A stretch of 64,000 nucleotides of DNA from Cetobacterium sp. NK01 (GTDB lineage Bacteria; Fusobacteriota; Fusobacteriia; Fusobacteriales; Fusobacteriaceae). The notes beneath the pieces were generated by a model. That model saw only the letters and a list, made by a program, of their open reading frames with translations, searched no databases and was not told where the DNA came from. Where the stretch lies: NCBI RefSeq assembly GCF_024506395.1, contig NZ_JANIBO010000003.1, forward strand, positions 92,947-156,946, read 5' to 3'. Made by a program: the position numbers and the translations under genes. Of this stretch, positions 1-7,639 are shown piece after piece; the first letter of the stretch is position 1; each line of letters begins with the position of its first letter.

Positions 1-140
1 ATACGTACTAAAGCTTTATTTTTTATATATCGTTCATCTATAGATATATCTTCTTCCAAGTAATATGTGGGGCCTGTATCTATTGTTTCTATAAAATCTG
101 TTCCATCTGTCTCAATTAAATCATTTATTTTTTTAGACAT
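1..140 (-). CDS. Plasmid replication initiator, Rep_3-like (N-terminal part only)
   Basis: Only the first 46 codons are inside the window; the gene continues past the left edge. The ATG at 140 has AAGGAGA six bases upstream. The visible protein is acidic (MSKKINDLIETDGTDF...) and ends in IKNKALVR. That block resembles the opening of Rep_3 initiators, where an L-V-x-A-S-Y-x-L-T stretch follows. The call rests mainly on context: an inverted copy of the iteron lies just upstream of the start and five direct iterons follow, the usual layout of an autoregulated iteron-binding initiator. Without the winged-helix domains the family assignment stays an inference. Confidence 0.5.
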   Translation of the reverse strand, partial: MSKKINDLIETDGTDFIETIDTGPTYYLEEDISIDERYIKNKALVR

Positions 141-168
141 ATTTATCTCCTTGTTTTATATAAAAAAG

Positions 169-230
169 ACCCAAATTAACAAGGTATAAGTTATAAAATT
201 TCATCAAACTATATCTTGTTCATTAAGAAT
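169..230. promoter_or_regulatory. Inverted iteron-like operator at the rep promoter
   Basis: Positions 169-187 carry an inverted copy of the iteron (reverse complement ATACCTTGTTAATTTGGGT). Positions 213-230 carry a diverged direct copy (ATCTTGTTCATTAAGAAT). The two face each other just upstream of the partial rep start at 140. In iteron plasmids such inverted half-iterons bind Rep dimers and repress rep. That role is inferred here. Confidence 0.55.
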
Positions 231-285
231 TTTCTATATAATAGCATATATTTATCAAAAAATATAGAGTTTTTAGGAAAAATAT

Positions 286-301
286 ACCTTATTCATTAGG
301 A
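286..301. repeat. Degenerate iteron copy
   Basis: ACCTTATTCATTAGGA resembles the iteron ACCTTATTAATTTGGA but is out of phase with the 22-bp array that follows. It may be a weak Rep-binding site or a decayed repeat. Confidence 0.35.
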
Positions 302-323
302 AAAATTATATATAATAAATATA

Positions 324-429
324 TACCTTATTAATTTGGATTATATATCTTGTTAATTTGGATGGTTATCCTTGTTAATTTGGATTATAACCCTTGTTAA
401 TTTGGATTATAACCCTTGTTAATTTGGAT
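324..429. repeat. Five direct iterons, 22-bp period (candidate oriV)
   Basis: Five copies of a core close to CCTTGTTAATTTGGAT end at 341, 363, 385, 407 and 429, giving an exact 22-bp period (two helical turns). The last two copies are the most alike, including the ATAACC spacer. This periodicity next to a rep start is the signature of an iteron-type plasmid origin. No confident DnaA box was found by eye. Confidence 0.8.
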
Positions 430-619
430 TATTAATATCGACAAAAAAGTCAATAAAATCAATAACAAAATAGAGAAAATACATATGTATTTTTTGTACA
501 TAACAAAAAAACAATATATAACAAAAAAACAACAAGAAACAACGTATAATTTTTAAAATAAGTTTTAAAAGTAAAATAAACGATCTAATTTTTAACACTA
601 AAATATTTTAATATAAAAT
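430..619. other. AT-rich origin flank with palindrome and short direct repeat
   Basis: No gene is seen between the iterons and the relaxase end. The stretch holds a perfect 18-bp palindrome (AAAATACATATGTATTTT, 476-493) and two copies of ATAACAAAAAAACAA (500-514 and 518-532). It is nearly all A and T, as expected for a duplex-unwinding region next to iterons. That role is inferred. Confidence 0.4.
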
Positions 620-2833
620 TTAAAAATCCATTTCAAAACTTTTCTTTTTCTCTATTTCAAAATCAACTAAATAGTTACCTAAGATTTTTCCTCTTAAATT
701 AATATAATTTGTTTTTAAAGATGCTTTAGTAAATCTATTAGATATATCTTTTTCAAAATCTAAATCTCTTTTTAGCTTATTTGTCTCTTTAATAAAAAAT
801 TCATTAAGCTTAGATTTCTCTTTGAACATATCACTTTGTTTAGAGTACCTATCAGCAATATTATTTCTTAAATTATTAATTTTAGATATTTCTTCATGAA
901 GTTTTTTATCATCAATTGATCTTTGAATCTCTTTAAACTCTTTTTCTAATTTTAAAAGAGACGCATTAACATTTTTAAGTTCTCTATTTACTTTAGACAA
1001 AGCCCCTAAATGTAATAACTTTTTAGATAGAGTTGAGTATGAATCTCTTTTTATTTGTAACTCAATTCTTTTTTTATCTAAAACTCCATATTCTTTCATA
1101 GCTTTAAAGTATCTTCCCTTACTTAAATTGTTTAAAGCTAAGCGTTCTATATTTTCAAATTTCATATTTTTAAAATAATTATAAATCTCAGATGACTTTG
1201 AAGCTTTTAAATTGATTTTAAGACTTTCTGACTTCATTTTGGATAAATAACACTCAAAAATAGTATCATCAACCTTAAAAAGAGTTTTACGTAGGATTTC
1301 AACGGTTATTTTTCTATCTAACAGGATAGATTCTTGCAACTCTTTTTCTTTTAGTAATTTTGATTCTATACTTTTTTCAATTCTAATCTTTTTATTTTTC
1401 ATTTCAGAAGTGGAATAATCGCTTTTTATTTTCTCAATTTGAGATAAAATTATTTTATTTGACTCGCTTAATCTCTCAATCTCTTTTTTAAAGAAATTTA
1501 ACTTTTTCTCGCTACCATCTTTATACTTATAACCAGATTTATATATCATTAAGTTTAATTCATTAGAATCCAATTTTCTCTTTAACTTAGAGTACTCACC
1601 TTTAGTCAGAATATTTAAACTTGTAGTTTCTAAGTTTTCCAACTGTCTTGGAATATTTTTTAAGATCTTCTCAGCTTTTTTTATTTCATAGTTACTTTGA
1701 TTAAATATATTAAACATAGTATTGAAACTATTTTTTAATTTTTCTTCTGCATAAACTTTAAACTCATTCTCTTGTATTGTTTCTTCAAATTGATCCAAAT
1801 ACTTTTCTAAATTAAGTTTATCATTGTTTAAATTTTTCAATAATAGATTTAAAGAATCTAATCTATTTTTTTCCATATTAAAACTGCTTAAAAGCTCATG
1901 TTCAACTTTTAAGATTTGCACATTAATTCCTTCTAACTTCTCATGAGTGTCTAAAATATCTTGGTATTTACTATCACTAAAGCTATTTAACTCTAAATCA
2001 ATCTCTTTTATTGTGTCTTTTTTCAAAGATTTTTCAGCTTCTAATCTTTCTAATTTTAGAATTTCATCTTTTAATTCTTTTATTTCTCTAATTATTTTAA
2101 AATATTCTATTTTATCTTTATCCATTTTATTTAATTTATCTTTAGATTTTTTTAATAGATAACCATCTATTTGAACGGGGTCTCTATCTAAAGATTTAGC
2201 TAAAAAAATATCTCCTTTTTCTAAAGCAATCTCTCTTTGTTTCTCTAAAGTTTCACATGAAACTCTCTCATTACTTTTTTCATTTTCTAAATATTTATTT
2301 TGTATATCTTCCCAAAGTTTTCTTATCTCTAATAACTTTTCTATATTATTCCAACTTGTATTTTTCTTACAACCTCCACGTTCTGGAGATTTAGCATTAG
2401 CTCTTTTAAAAAAAATATCTTTATTTCGCTCAATTCCATCAAGTTCTCTTGGAGAAAACATTATATGAGCATGAGTATTTAAAATCTCTTTTTTGTATGA
2501 ACTTTCTTTACTGTGAATAGATACAGAATAGTGGTATTTCCCCTCTAAAATGGTATCTATAAACTCATTTAAAAGCTCAATATTCTTCTCATGAGACAGT
2601 TCATTAGGAAGAGATATTCTAATCTCTTTATACACTGTACCGTTGACTCTTTCTTTGTTATCAGCAGCTACCCAAAAATCTTTAGGAGATTTACACCAAT
2701 TAGGCAAATTGTGATTAGTGTATTTAATCTCATTTTCTTTATTAGCATATTTATTTTGTCCTAAAATATAGTCAATATGTGGCCCACCTTTTCCAACTCT
2801 ACCATAAGATATATTCAAATGATAATTTGCCAT
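620..2833 (-). CDS. MobA/MobL-family conjugative relaxase (MOBQ type)
   Basis: This is the predicted nicking enzyme that starts DNA transfer at oriT. The N-terminal 200 residues match the MobA/MobL fold: it opens MANYHLNISYG and carries the metal-binding histidine motif THAHIMFSPREL near residue 130, with the signature RANAKSPERGG about 25 residues later. The remaining 500 residues are lysine- and glutamate-rich and predicted coiled coil, so the protein (737 aa) is longer than minimal Mob proteins. The open frame extends 24 codons upstream, but GGAGGTGAAATC directly before the ATG at 2833 sets the start. It is divergent from the transglycosylase gene, with the candidate oriT hairpin between them. 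Confidence 0.85.
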   Translation of the reverse strand: MANYHLNISYGRVGKGGPHIDYILGQNKYANKENEIKYTNHNLPNWCKSPKDFWVAADNKERVNGTVYKEIRISLPNELSHEKNIELLNEFIDTILEGKYHYSVSIHSKESSYKKEILNTHAHIMFSPRELDGIERNKDIFFKRANAKSPERGGCKKNTSWNNIEKLLEIRKLWEDIQNKYLENEKSNERVSCETLEKQREIALEKGDIFLAKSLDRDPVQIDGYLLKKSKDKLNKMDKDKIEYFKIIREIKELKDEILKLERLEAEKSLKKDTIKEIDLELNSFSDSKYQDILDTHEKLEGINVQILKVEHELLSSFNMEKNRLDSLNLLLKNLNNDKLNLEKYLDQFEETIQENEFKVYAEEKLKNSFNTMFNIFNQSNYEIKKAEKILKNIPRQLENLETTSLNILTKGEYSKLKRKLDSNELNLMIYKSGYKYKDGSEKKLNFFKKEIERLSESNKIILSQIEKIKSDYSTSEMKNKKIRIEKSIESKLLKEKELQESILLDRKITVEILRKTLFKVDDTIFECYLSKMKSESLKINLKASKSSEIYNYFKNMKFENIERLALNNLSKGRYFKAMKEYGVLDKKRIELQIKRDSYSTLSKKLLHLGALSKVNRELKNVNASLLKLEKEFKEIQRSIDDKKLHEEISKINNLRNNIADRYSKQSDMFKEKSKLNEFFIKETNKLKRDLDFEKDISNRFTKASLKTNYINLRGKILGNYLVDFEIEKKKSFEMDF

Positions 2834-2888
2834 GATTTCACCTCCTCCAAAGTCGAAGACACCTGAAAGGTCAGAAAACCTCTTTAAA

Positions 2889-2950
2889 CACGCAGTTTCT
2901 AGCAATTTGCCAAGGCAAATGTTAGAAACTATTAAGCGTGCACTTTGGTG
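2889..2950. other. Candidate origin of transfer (oriT) hairpin and nick region
   Basis: A near-perfect inverted repeat has arms at 2894-2911 and 2914-2930 (AGTTTCTAGCAATTTGCC with GGCAAATGTTAGAAACT). It is followed by TTAAGCGTGCACTTT (2932-2946). IncQ/pSK41-type oriTs have an inverted repeat followed by a TAAGTGCGCCCT-like nick region; this sequence shares the TAAG..G.GC.CTT pattern. It lies 60-100 bp upstream of the relaxase start, the usual place. The exact nick position is not determined. Confidence 0.6.
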
Positions 2951-3027
2951 ACTTCTGTTGGGTAGTTATACTATGCAAACACTCTATTTCTTTATTTTTT
3001 TCTATTTTTTCTTTGATTTTTATTTTT

Positions 3028-3059
3028 TTAAAAAAGGAAATGCTCTATATTTGGAATAA
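3028..3059 (+). promoter_or_regulatory. Sequence element shared with the transfer operon upstream region
   Basis: TTAAAAAAGGAAA followed nine bases later by TTTGGAATAA precedes the transglycosylase gene. A close copy (gap of eleven bases) sits at 4501-4535 upstream of the type IV secretion operon. A common promoter or operator for transfer genes is a reasonable guess. Confidence 0.3.
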
Positions 3060-3096
3060 AAAGCATAAAATTATTAAATTTTAAAAGGGGGAGTCA

Positions 3097-3666
3097 ATGA
3101 GTTATAGAAGTAATTTTATTTTATTGTTTTGTTTAGTATTTTCAACTATTTTCTCAGAGGATGAACTTTTAGAAAAGTATATTTTTAAAAATATCTCTAA
3201 TTTAGAGAATGCTCAATTTATCTATGAGGATATTATTCGATTTTCAAGTAAATATGAGATTGATCCAGCACTAGTAGTTTCTATTATGAAAGTTGAAAGT
3301 AACTTTAACCATAATGCTGTGTCAGAGAAAGGAGCAATTGGATTAATGCAACTTATGCCTGAAACAGCAGAAGAACTTAAAGTAGATCCATTTAATGTTT
3401 CATCAAATATTGAAGCAGGAGTTAGATATTTTTCAAGATGTTTAAAACTAAATAATAATGATATAGCTTTAGCTTTAGCAAGTTATAATGCAGGGCATAG
3501 TAATGTTCAAAAATATGAAAGTATTCCACCTTTTACAGAGACAGATAACTATATTTCAGAAGTTTTAAAAATATATACTGGAAGTTTTAATAAAAAATAT
3601 ATTTTTAATCCAGTTTCTTTTCAAGAGAGTAGCTTTAAATTTGGAGGAAAAGATGGAGATAGATAG
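3097..3666 (+). CDS. VirB1-like lytic transglycosylase
   Basis: This is a predicted periplasmic muramidase that opens peptidoglycan for assembly of the secretion channel. The 189-aa protein has an N-terminal hydrophobic signal peptide (residues 5-19) and an SLT domain: the catalytic glutamate is E67 in MKVESNFN, followed by the family motif GAIGLMQLMPET and by ALASYNAG. The start is set by GGGGGAG six bases before the ATG. Its 3' end overlaps the next gene by 14 bases, so the two are probably cotranscribed. It sits apart from the main VirB operon but faces the same way. Confidence 0.88.
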   Translation: MSYRSNFILLFCLVFSTIFSEDELLEKYIFKNISNLENAQFIYEDIIRFSSKYEIDPALVVSIMKVESNFNHNAVSEKGAIGLMQLMPETAEELKVDPFNVSSNIEAGVRYFSRCLKLNNNDIALALASYNAGHSNVQKYESIPPFTETDNYISEVLKIYTGSFNKKYIFNPVSFQESSFKFGGKDGDR

Positions 3667-4123
3667 TTTAAATAGGAAGATTCAAAAGAAAAAAGAAAAG
3701 CTTCAAAAATTAGAAAGAGATAAAAAAATATATATGTCCAATGAAAGTAGAGAGAAAAGAAGAAAAAGAGCTAGAAATCTTATAATGCTAGGAGCTTTAT
3801 TCGAAATAGAAAATTTAGAAAAAGAAAGTGGTGAAGCATTACTTGGATTTTTACATGAAAATAAGGAGATTTTTTTAAAAAATAGAGATAAATATTTTGG
3901 AATAGGTGAGAGTATCTTAGAAAAAAGAAAGAGTTTTAAAAATAAAGAAAATGATATGGTTGGAAAAGAGGAGATTAAAGAGTTATTAGAACTAGTAAAT
4001 ATATTTAAATCTAAAAATCAAGATTTAGGAGTTTATATACAGGAAAAATTTAAGAAAAAACTTTTTCAAGATTTAACTACAAACGAACTTAAAACAATAA
4101 AGAATTATATAAAAAACCTCTAG
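3653..4123 (+). CDS. TraD-like relaxosome/mobilisation accessory protein
   Basis: A 156-aa basic protein with an N-terminal coiled coil (residues 1-40) and a segment REKRRKRARNLIMLGALFEIENL. This resembles the short TraD/MobC-like proteins encoded with MOBQ relaxases, in which a basic helix precedes an LIxLGAL helix. The ATG at 3653 is chosen because GGAGG lies seven bases upstream; a TTG four codons earlier overlaps that ribosome site and is less likely. The gene is followed at once by a strong terminator, closing a two-gene unit with the transglycosylase. The relaxosome role is inferred. Confidence 0.5.
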   Translation: MEIDSLNRKIQKKKEKLQKLERDKKIYMSNESREKRRKRARNLIMLGALFEIENLEKESGEALLGFLHENKEIFLKNRDKYFGIGESILEKRKSFKNKENDMVGKEEIKELLELVNIFKSKNQDLGVYIQEKFKKKLFQDLTTNELKTIKNYIKNL

Positions 4124-4140
4124 TCTTTCTAGAGGTTTTT
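4111..4140 (+). terminator. Rho-independent terminator
   Basis: AAAACCTCTAG, a five-base loop and CTAGAGGTTTTT form a perfect GC-containing stem with flanking A and T runs. The stop codon of the TraD-like gene lies inside the hairpin. It may also serve the convergent small gene ending at 4160. Confidence 0.85.
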
Positions 4141-4159
4141 GTATAATTATAATTTTTAG

Positions 4160-4393
4160 TTATTTTTTTATTTTAATTATACCAAGGCGTAAAAGTTCTG
4201 ATTTATTTAAATCAAAAAAACCTTCAGAATAGAGTTCGTATTGAAATGTTTGTTCATAATGTTTTCTATCTCCAAATTGCTTGGCATGGAATAATTTATG
4301 AGTAGTTTTAAATGTGACTCCTAAAGATAAAGCTTCTAAAAATTTTAATTCATTAATTTCATAATTTAAGAGATGTTTATTCTTTTCTTTCAT
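4160..4393 (-). CDS. Hypothetical protein, 77 aa
   Basis: A small soluble protein with no recognised domain. The ATG at 4393 is preceded by AAGGAGTGATTAC, a good ribosome site. The coding stretch has normal codon use for the window (for example NELKFLEALSLG and LNKSELLRLGIIKIKK), so it is probably real. It is convergent with the mobilisation genes and divergent from the transfer operon. Its product could be a regulator of either, but nothing in the sequence shows that. Confidence 0.5.
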   Translation of the reverse strand: MKEKNKHLLNYEINELKFLEALSLGVTFKTTHKLFHAKQFGDRKHYEQTFQYELYSEGFFDLNKSELLRLGIIKIKK

Positions 4394-4500
4394 GTAATCA
4401 CTCCTTAAGAATATTTTATTTTTAGAACTAAAACTTATAAAACTTATTAAAATATATTATTTTGGATATACAGTAATTTTTTTAATATCTTTTTTTTTTG

Positions 4501-4678
4501 TTAAAAAAAGGAAAAATAAATCAAGTTTGGAATAAGTTCACTAAGGAAATAAAATGAAATTTAAAGAATAATGGAGTCCCCAAATGTCTTTAGTTTTCTT
4601 TAATTAAAAAAGAATAATTTTTTATGGCCAAATGGAGCACCCAAAGTCCGTGAATTTAAGTAGATGATAATTTATCAT
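4501..4678 (+). promoter_or_regulatory. Upstream control region of the transfer operon
   Basis: The gene-free stretch 4394-4728 holds several structured elements. The TTAAAAAAAGGAAA...TTTGGAATAA motif (4501-4535) is shared with 3028-3059. Two related 20-mers lie at 4570-4589 (AATGGAGTCCCCAAATGTCT) and 4631-4650 (AATGGAGCACCCAAAGTCCG). A 15-base palindrome ATGATAATTTATCAT covers 4664-4678. These look like regulator sites controlling the 16-kb operon downstream. The cognate regulator is not identifiable. Confidence 0.4.
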
Positions 4679-4728
4679 TTGCTTTTTTCATGGGCTTTTT
4701 TGTTTATAAAAATTCAAGGAGGTTTAAA

Positions 4729-5043
4729 ATGAAAAAGTTTAATGGAGTAGTTGTGGGAATGGCATTGTATTTTTTTAATTCAGTTGTATCTTTTGCTTCA
4801 ACTAATGCTGATATGGTATGGGAGGAGCCTGCAAGTGTAATTCAAAAATCTGTAAATGGGCCGGTGGCTTTAGCGGTGGCTCTAATATCTATCGCAGTGG
4901 CTGGGCTTACTTGGGCTTTTTCTGATGGTGGTAGCATGATGGGAAAATCTATAAAGATTGTGGCAGCTCTGGCTATTGTAGGTGGCGCTTCTATTTTGGT
5001 AAGTAACGTATTTAATATAACAGGAGGAGTTACTTTTGGATAA
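4729..5043 (+). CDS. VirB2/TrbC-like pilin subunit
   Basis: A 104-aa prepilin with an N-terminal signal peptide ending near VVSFA-STN (about residue 24), then two hydrophobic helices: VALAVALISIAVAGLTWAF and IVAALAIVGGASILVSNVF, joined by the short loop SDGGSMMGKS. This two-helix layout and size fit VirB2/TrbC pilins, which polymerise into the conjugative pilus. AAGGAGG seven bases before the ATG at 4729 sets the start, rather than an in-frame codon 13 positions earlier. It is the first gene of the transfer operon, as virB2 often is. Confidence 0.85.
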   Translation: MKKFNGVVVGMALYFFNSVVSFASTNADMVWEEPASVIQKSVNGPVALAVALISIAVAGLTWAFSDGGSMMGKSIKIVAALAIVGGASILVSNVFNITGGVTFG

Positions 5044-5692
5044 AGAGATAGGGTATGAAAAGGCAAAGGAGGAGTTTTTGGACTTTTATATGAAACAATC
5101 TAAAACTATTCATACTTGGAAGTTATTGTCTTTTATCTCTTTGATTCTTTTAGCAGTATCCTTATCAATAACTTTTTATCTCTCTACAAGATCAAGCCTT
5201 ATTCCATATGTTATTGAAGTGGATAGTACAGGAAATGCAAAAGCTATAAATACAGCTTATGAGGTTAAATATGTTCCTGATGAGGTGGCTCAAAGTTATT
5301 TTTTAAAAGAGGTTTTAAGAGATATGAGAAGCGTCCCAAGAGATAAGGTTTTAGTTGGAAGAAATTTTAAAAAAAATCTATTTTTTCTAAATGGATTTTC
5401 AGAGAAAAAGTATAGAGATTTAATTCAAAAAGAGAAGCTTAGTGAGATGGTTGAGATGTTTCTATCAAGAGATGTTTTCATTAACTCTTTTACAAAGATT
5501 TCAGGAACAAAAAATTCATATCAAGTGAGATGGGAAGAGAAGATTTACGATAAAAATGGAGAGGTTGTATCTAAAGAAAACCTAATTGGAATTTTTACTT
5601 TAGATAAAAAACAGCCAAAAACCCTGGAGGAGATTGATAACAATCCTTTAGGAATTATGGTAACGGACTTTTCTATCTCAAAGGAGAAGTGA
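5036..5692 (+). CDS. VirB8/TrbF-like inner-membrane assembly factor
   Basis: A 218-aa bitopic protein with a short cytoplasmic N-terminus, one membrane helix (about residues 30-50, LLSFISLILLAVSLSITFYL) and a periplasmic NTF2-like domain. The sequence SLIPYVIEVDSTGNA straight after the helix is typical of VirB8/TrbF. The start is a TTG at 5036 placed after GGAGGAG; it overlaps the pilin stop by eight bases, indicating translational coupling. VirB8 bridges the inner-membrane complex to VirB9 and VirB10, encoded next. Confidence 0.85.
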   Translation: MDKEIGYEKAKEEFLDFYMKQSKTIHTWKLLSFISLILLAVSLSITFYLSTRSSLIPYVIEVDSTGNAKAINTAYEVKYVPDEVAQSYFLKEVLRDMRSVPRDKVLVGRNFKKNLFFLNGFSEKKYRDLIQKEKLSEMVEMFLSRDVFINSFTKISGTKNSYQVRWEEKIYDKNGEVVSKENLIGIFTLDKKQPKTLEEIDNNPLGIMVTDFSISKEK

Positions 5693-5693
5693 C

Positions 5694-6464
5694 ATGGGAG
5701 TATGTAAAACTTTAATAGGGGTAGCTTTGATTTGTAGTGTGGCCCTAGGAAGTAACGAAAAGTTTTTAAAAGAGATATCACCAAGTGCCAACGCTATTAT
5801 TGTTTCTGGAATAAAAGAGGCTAAGGCAAATATACAAACTGAGTTTGTTTATAATGAAAACTCAATGTACACAATATATTGTAGAGTTAACTATCTAACA
5901 ACAATTTTTCTTCAGCCTGGTGAGGAGGTAACCTATGTGGCTGGAGGAGATACAGCTAGATGGTCAAAAGCTAGTGCAGTTACAGGTTCTAGTGAGGGGC
6001 AAAGAACAGTTATATATATAAAACCTTTTTCATTAGGTTTAAAAACTAATCTTGTTATAAATACAAATAAAAGAACATATAACATAAATCTTTACTCAGC
6101 TAAAGAGTGGTATAACCCTGTGGTTAAATGGCTTTATCCACAAGATGATATTATGAAAAATATAGTGAAAGCTCAAAGTGAAGAGGAGATGACTTTAACA
6201 GACCCAAGAAATTTAAACTACAGGTATTCTGTGAACACTAAGAAGTACTCCTTTGTTCCATCTGTGATTTTTGATGATGGAAAGAAAACCTTTTTAGTTA
6301 TGAACAGTAATCTTCAAGAGTTACCATCATTTTACATTAAGGATGGAAAGAAACTTCTTCTTGTAAACTATCGTGTAAAGGGGAATTATCTCATTGTAGA
6401 TAGAACTTTTAAAGAGGGTGTTTTAAGAGTTGGGGAAAAAGAGATTACTATAAGGAGAAGGTGA
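5694..6464 (+). CDS. VirB9/TrbG/CagX-like outer complex protein
   Basis: A 256-aa periplasmic protein with an N-terminal hydrophobic signal (residues 5-20). The VirB9/CagX pattern is present: an N-terminal beta domain (YTIYCRVNYLTTIFLQPGEEV) and a C-terminal domain containing NLNYRYSV, VIFDDGKKTFLVM and LPSFYI, as in CagX/VirB9 proteins. It would form the outer-membrane core complex with VirB10. The start directly follows the virB8 stop with one base between. No lipobox-bearing VirB7 gene was seen nearby. Confidence 0.85.
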   Translation: MGVCKTLIGVALICSVALGSNEKFLKEISPSANAIIVSGIKEAKANIQTEFVYNENSMYTIYCRVNYLTTIFLQPGEEVTYVAGGDTARWSKASAVTGSSEGQRTVIYIKPFSLGLKTNLVINTNKRTYNINLYSAKEWYNPVVKWLYPQDDIMKNIVKAQSEEEMTLTDPRNLNYRYSVNTKKYSFVPSVIFDDGKKTFLVMNSNLQELPSFYIKDGKKLLLVNYRVKGNYLIVDRTFKEGVLRVGEKEITIRRR

Positions 6465-6468
6465 CTGT

Positions 6469-7632
6469 ATGGAGGAAAAGGAGAAAGAGATAGATAAAGT
6501 TGAAAAACCTGAACCTCAAGAGAAGATAAAAAAAGAGGTGGCAATAGGAGCTGCAATTCTTCTTGTGGTAGCTATAACTTATGGATTTTATGAAGCTTTA
6601 AAAAAACCTAAGAAAAAGGTGGCAAAAGCTGAAGCGAAAGAGAGTATAGAAAGTGATAGTGTAAGAAAGGATGGTGTTGAGGATCTGAATCTACTTCTTG
6701 GATATGACGGAGTAGAGATAAAAAGATTAAAGATAGAATCTGAAAAAACTGAGACAAAACCTGAAATAGGTAGCAGTGAGAATCAAAATATAATACCACC
6801 ACCTGCTAAAAATACTCCTAATCCCTATGAAGAACAAAGAGAACGTTACTATGAACGATTGGTGCAGGATGAAATAGCAGCTAGAAAAGCTAATATAGGG
6901 TTTCAAGATGAAAATAGAAACCAGCAGGATATGAATATATCTTTAGAAGGTGGCAAAAACAGCAGTAACGGGCAAATTTCAAATGACCAGCAAGAGAAAA
7001 AAGCCTTTTTAAACTCTGAACCTGGAAGAAAAAATTACAACCCATATGAGGAGATGAGTTCTTTCTCTCCTTATGAGATTAAGGCTGGATCTATTTTGCC
7101 TGGAATTATGATAAGTGGGATAAATTCAGATCTACCTGGAACTATAACAGGGAATATCCGTGAAGATGTGTACGATACAGTTTCAGGTAACTATCTTCTT
7201 ATTCCAAAGGGAACTAGAGTAGTGGGAACTTATGACAGTGCTATAACTTTTGGCCAATCAAGAATCCTTATTGTTTGGCAAAGACTAATATTTCCAAATG
7301 GTAACTCTTTAAATTTAGAGAACTTTCCAGGAGTTGATTTGTCAGGGTATGCAGGGGTAACTGGAAAAGTAAATAACCATACTTTTAAACTTTTTCAAGC
7401 TGTTGTACTTAGCTCTATTTTGGGAGCTGGAGGAGCTATTGTTACAAATGATAGATATGATGACAATGATTGGCGAGTAGCTGCAGCTCAAGGTGGCGGT
7501 GAGCAGATTATCTCTATTGGAAACACTGTGGCCAATAAGATTTTAGGAATCCAGCCAACTATTGAGGTAGCTCCAGGAAGTAGATTCAATGTAATTGTAA
7601 ATAGTGACATTATCTTAACACCATATAAGTAG
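6469..7632 (+). CDS. VirB10/TrbI-like core complex protein
   Basis: A 387-aa protein with a charged cytoplasmic N-terminus, one membrane helix (about residues 25-43), a low-complexity periplasmic linker rich in P, N and Q (residues 60-190), and a C-terminal TrbI domain from about residue 200: ILPGIMISGINSDLPG, then YLLIPKGTRVVGTYDS and GRSFNVIV-like PGSRFNVIVNSDI. These are the conserved blocks of VirB10/TrbI. It spans both membranes and gates the channel. It follows virB9 with four bases between. Confidence 0.9.
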   Translation: MEEKEKEIDKVEKPEPQEKIKKEVAIGAAILLVVAITYGFYEALKKPKKKVAKAEAKESIESDSVRKDGVEDLNLLLGYDGVEIKRLKIESEKTETKPEIGSSENQNIIPPPAKNTPNPYEEQRERYYERLVQDEIAARKANIGFQDENRNQQDMNISLEGGKNSSNGQISNDQQEKKAFLNSEPGRKNYNPYEEMSSFSPYEIKAGSILPGIMISGINSDLPGTITGNIREDVYDTVSGNYLLIPKGTRVVGTYDSAITFGQSRILIVWQRLIFPNGNSLNLENFPGVDLSGYAGVTGKVNNHTFKLFQAVVLSSILGAGGAIVTNDRYDDNDWRVAAAQGGGEQIISIGNTVANKILGIQPTIEVAPGSRFNVIVNSDIILTPYK

Positions 7633-7639
7633 GTGGAAT

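Noticed and set aside
324..429. Regular repeats as a CRISPR array
   Set aside because: The period is 22 bp with only about 6 bp between cores, no spacers of CRISPR length and no cas genes; iterons explain the pattern.
2834..2905. Upstream extension of the relaxase by 24 codons
   Set aside because: The extension runs toward the oriT hairpin, and the strong GGAGG site belongs to the internal ATG at 2833.
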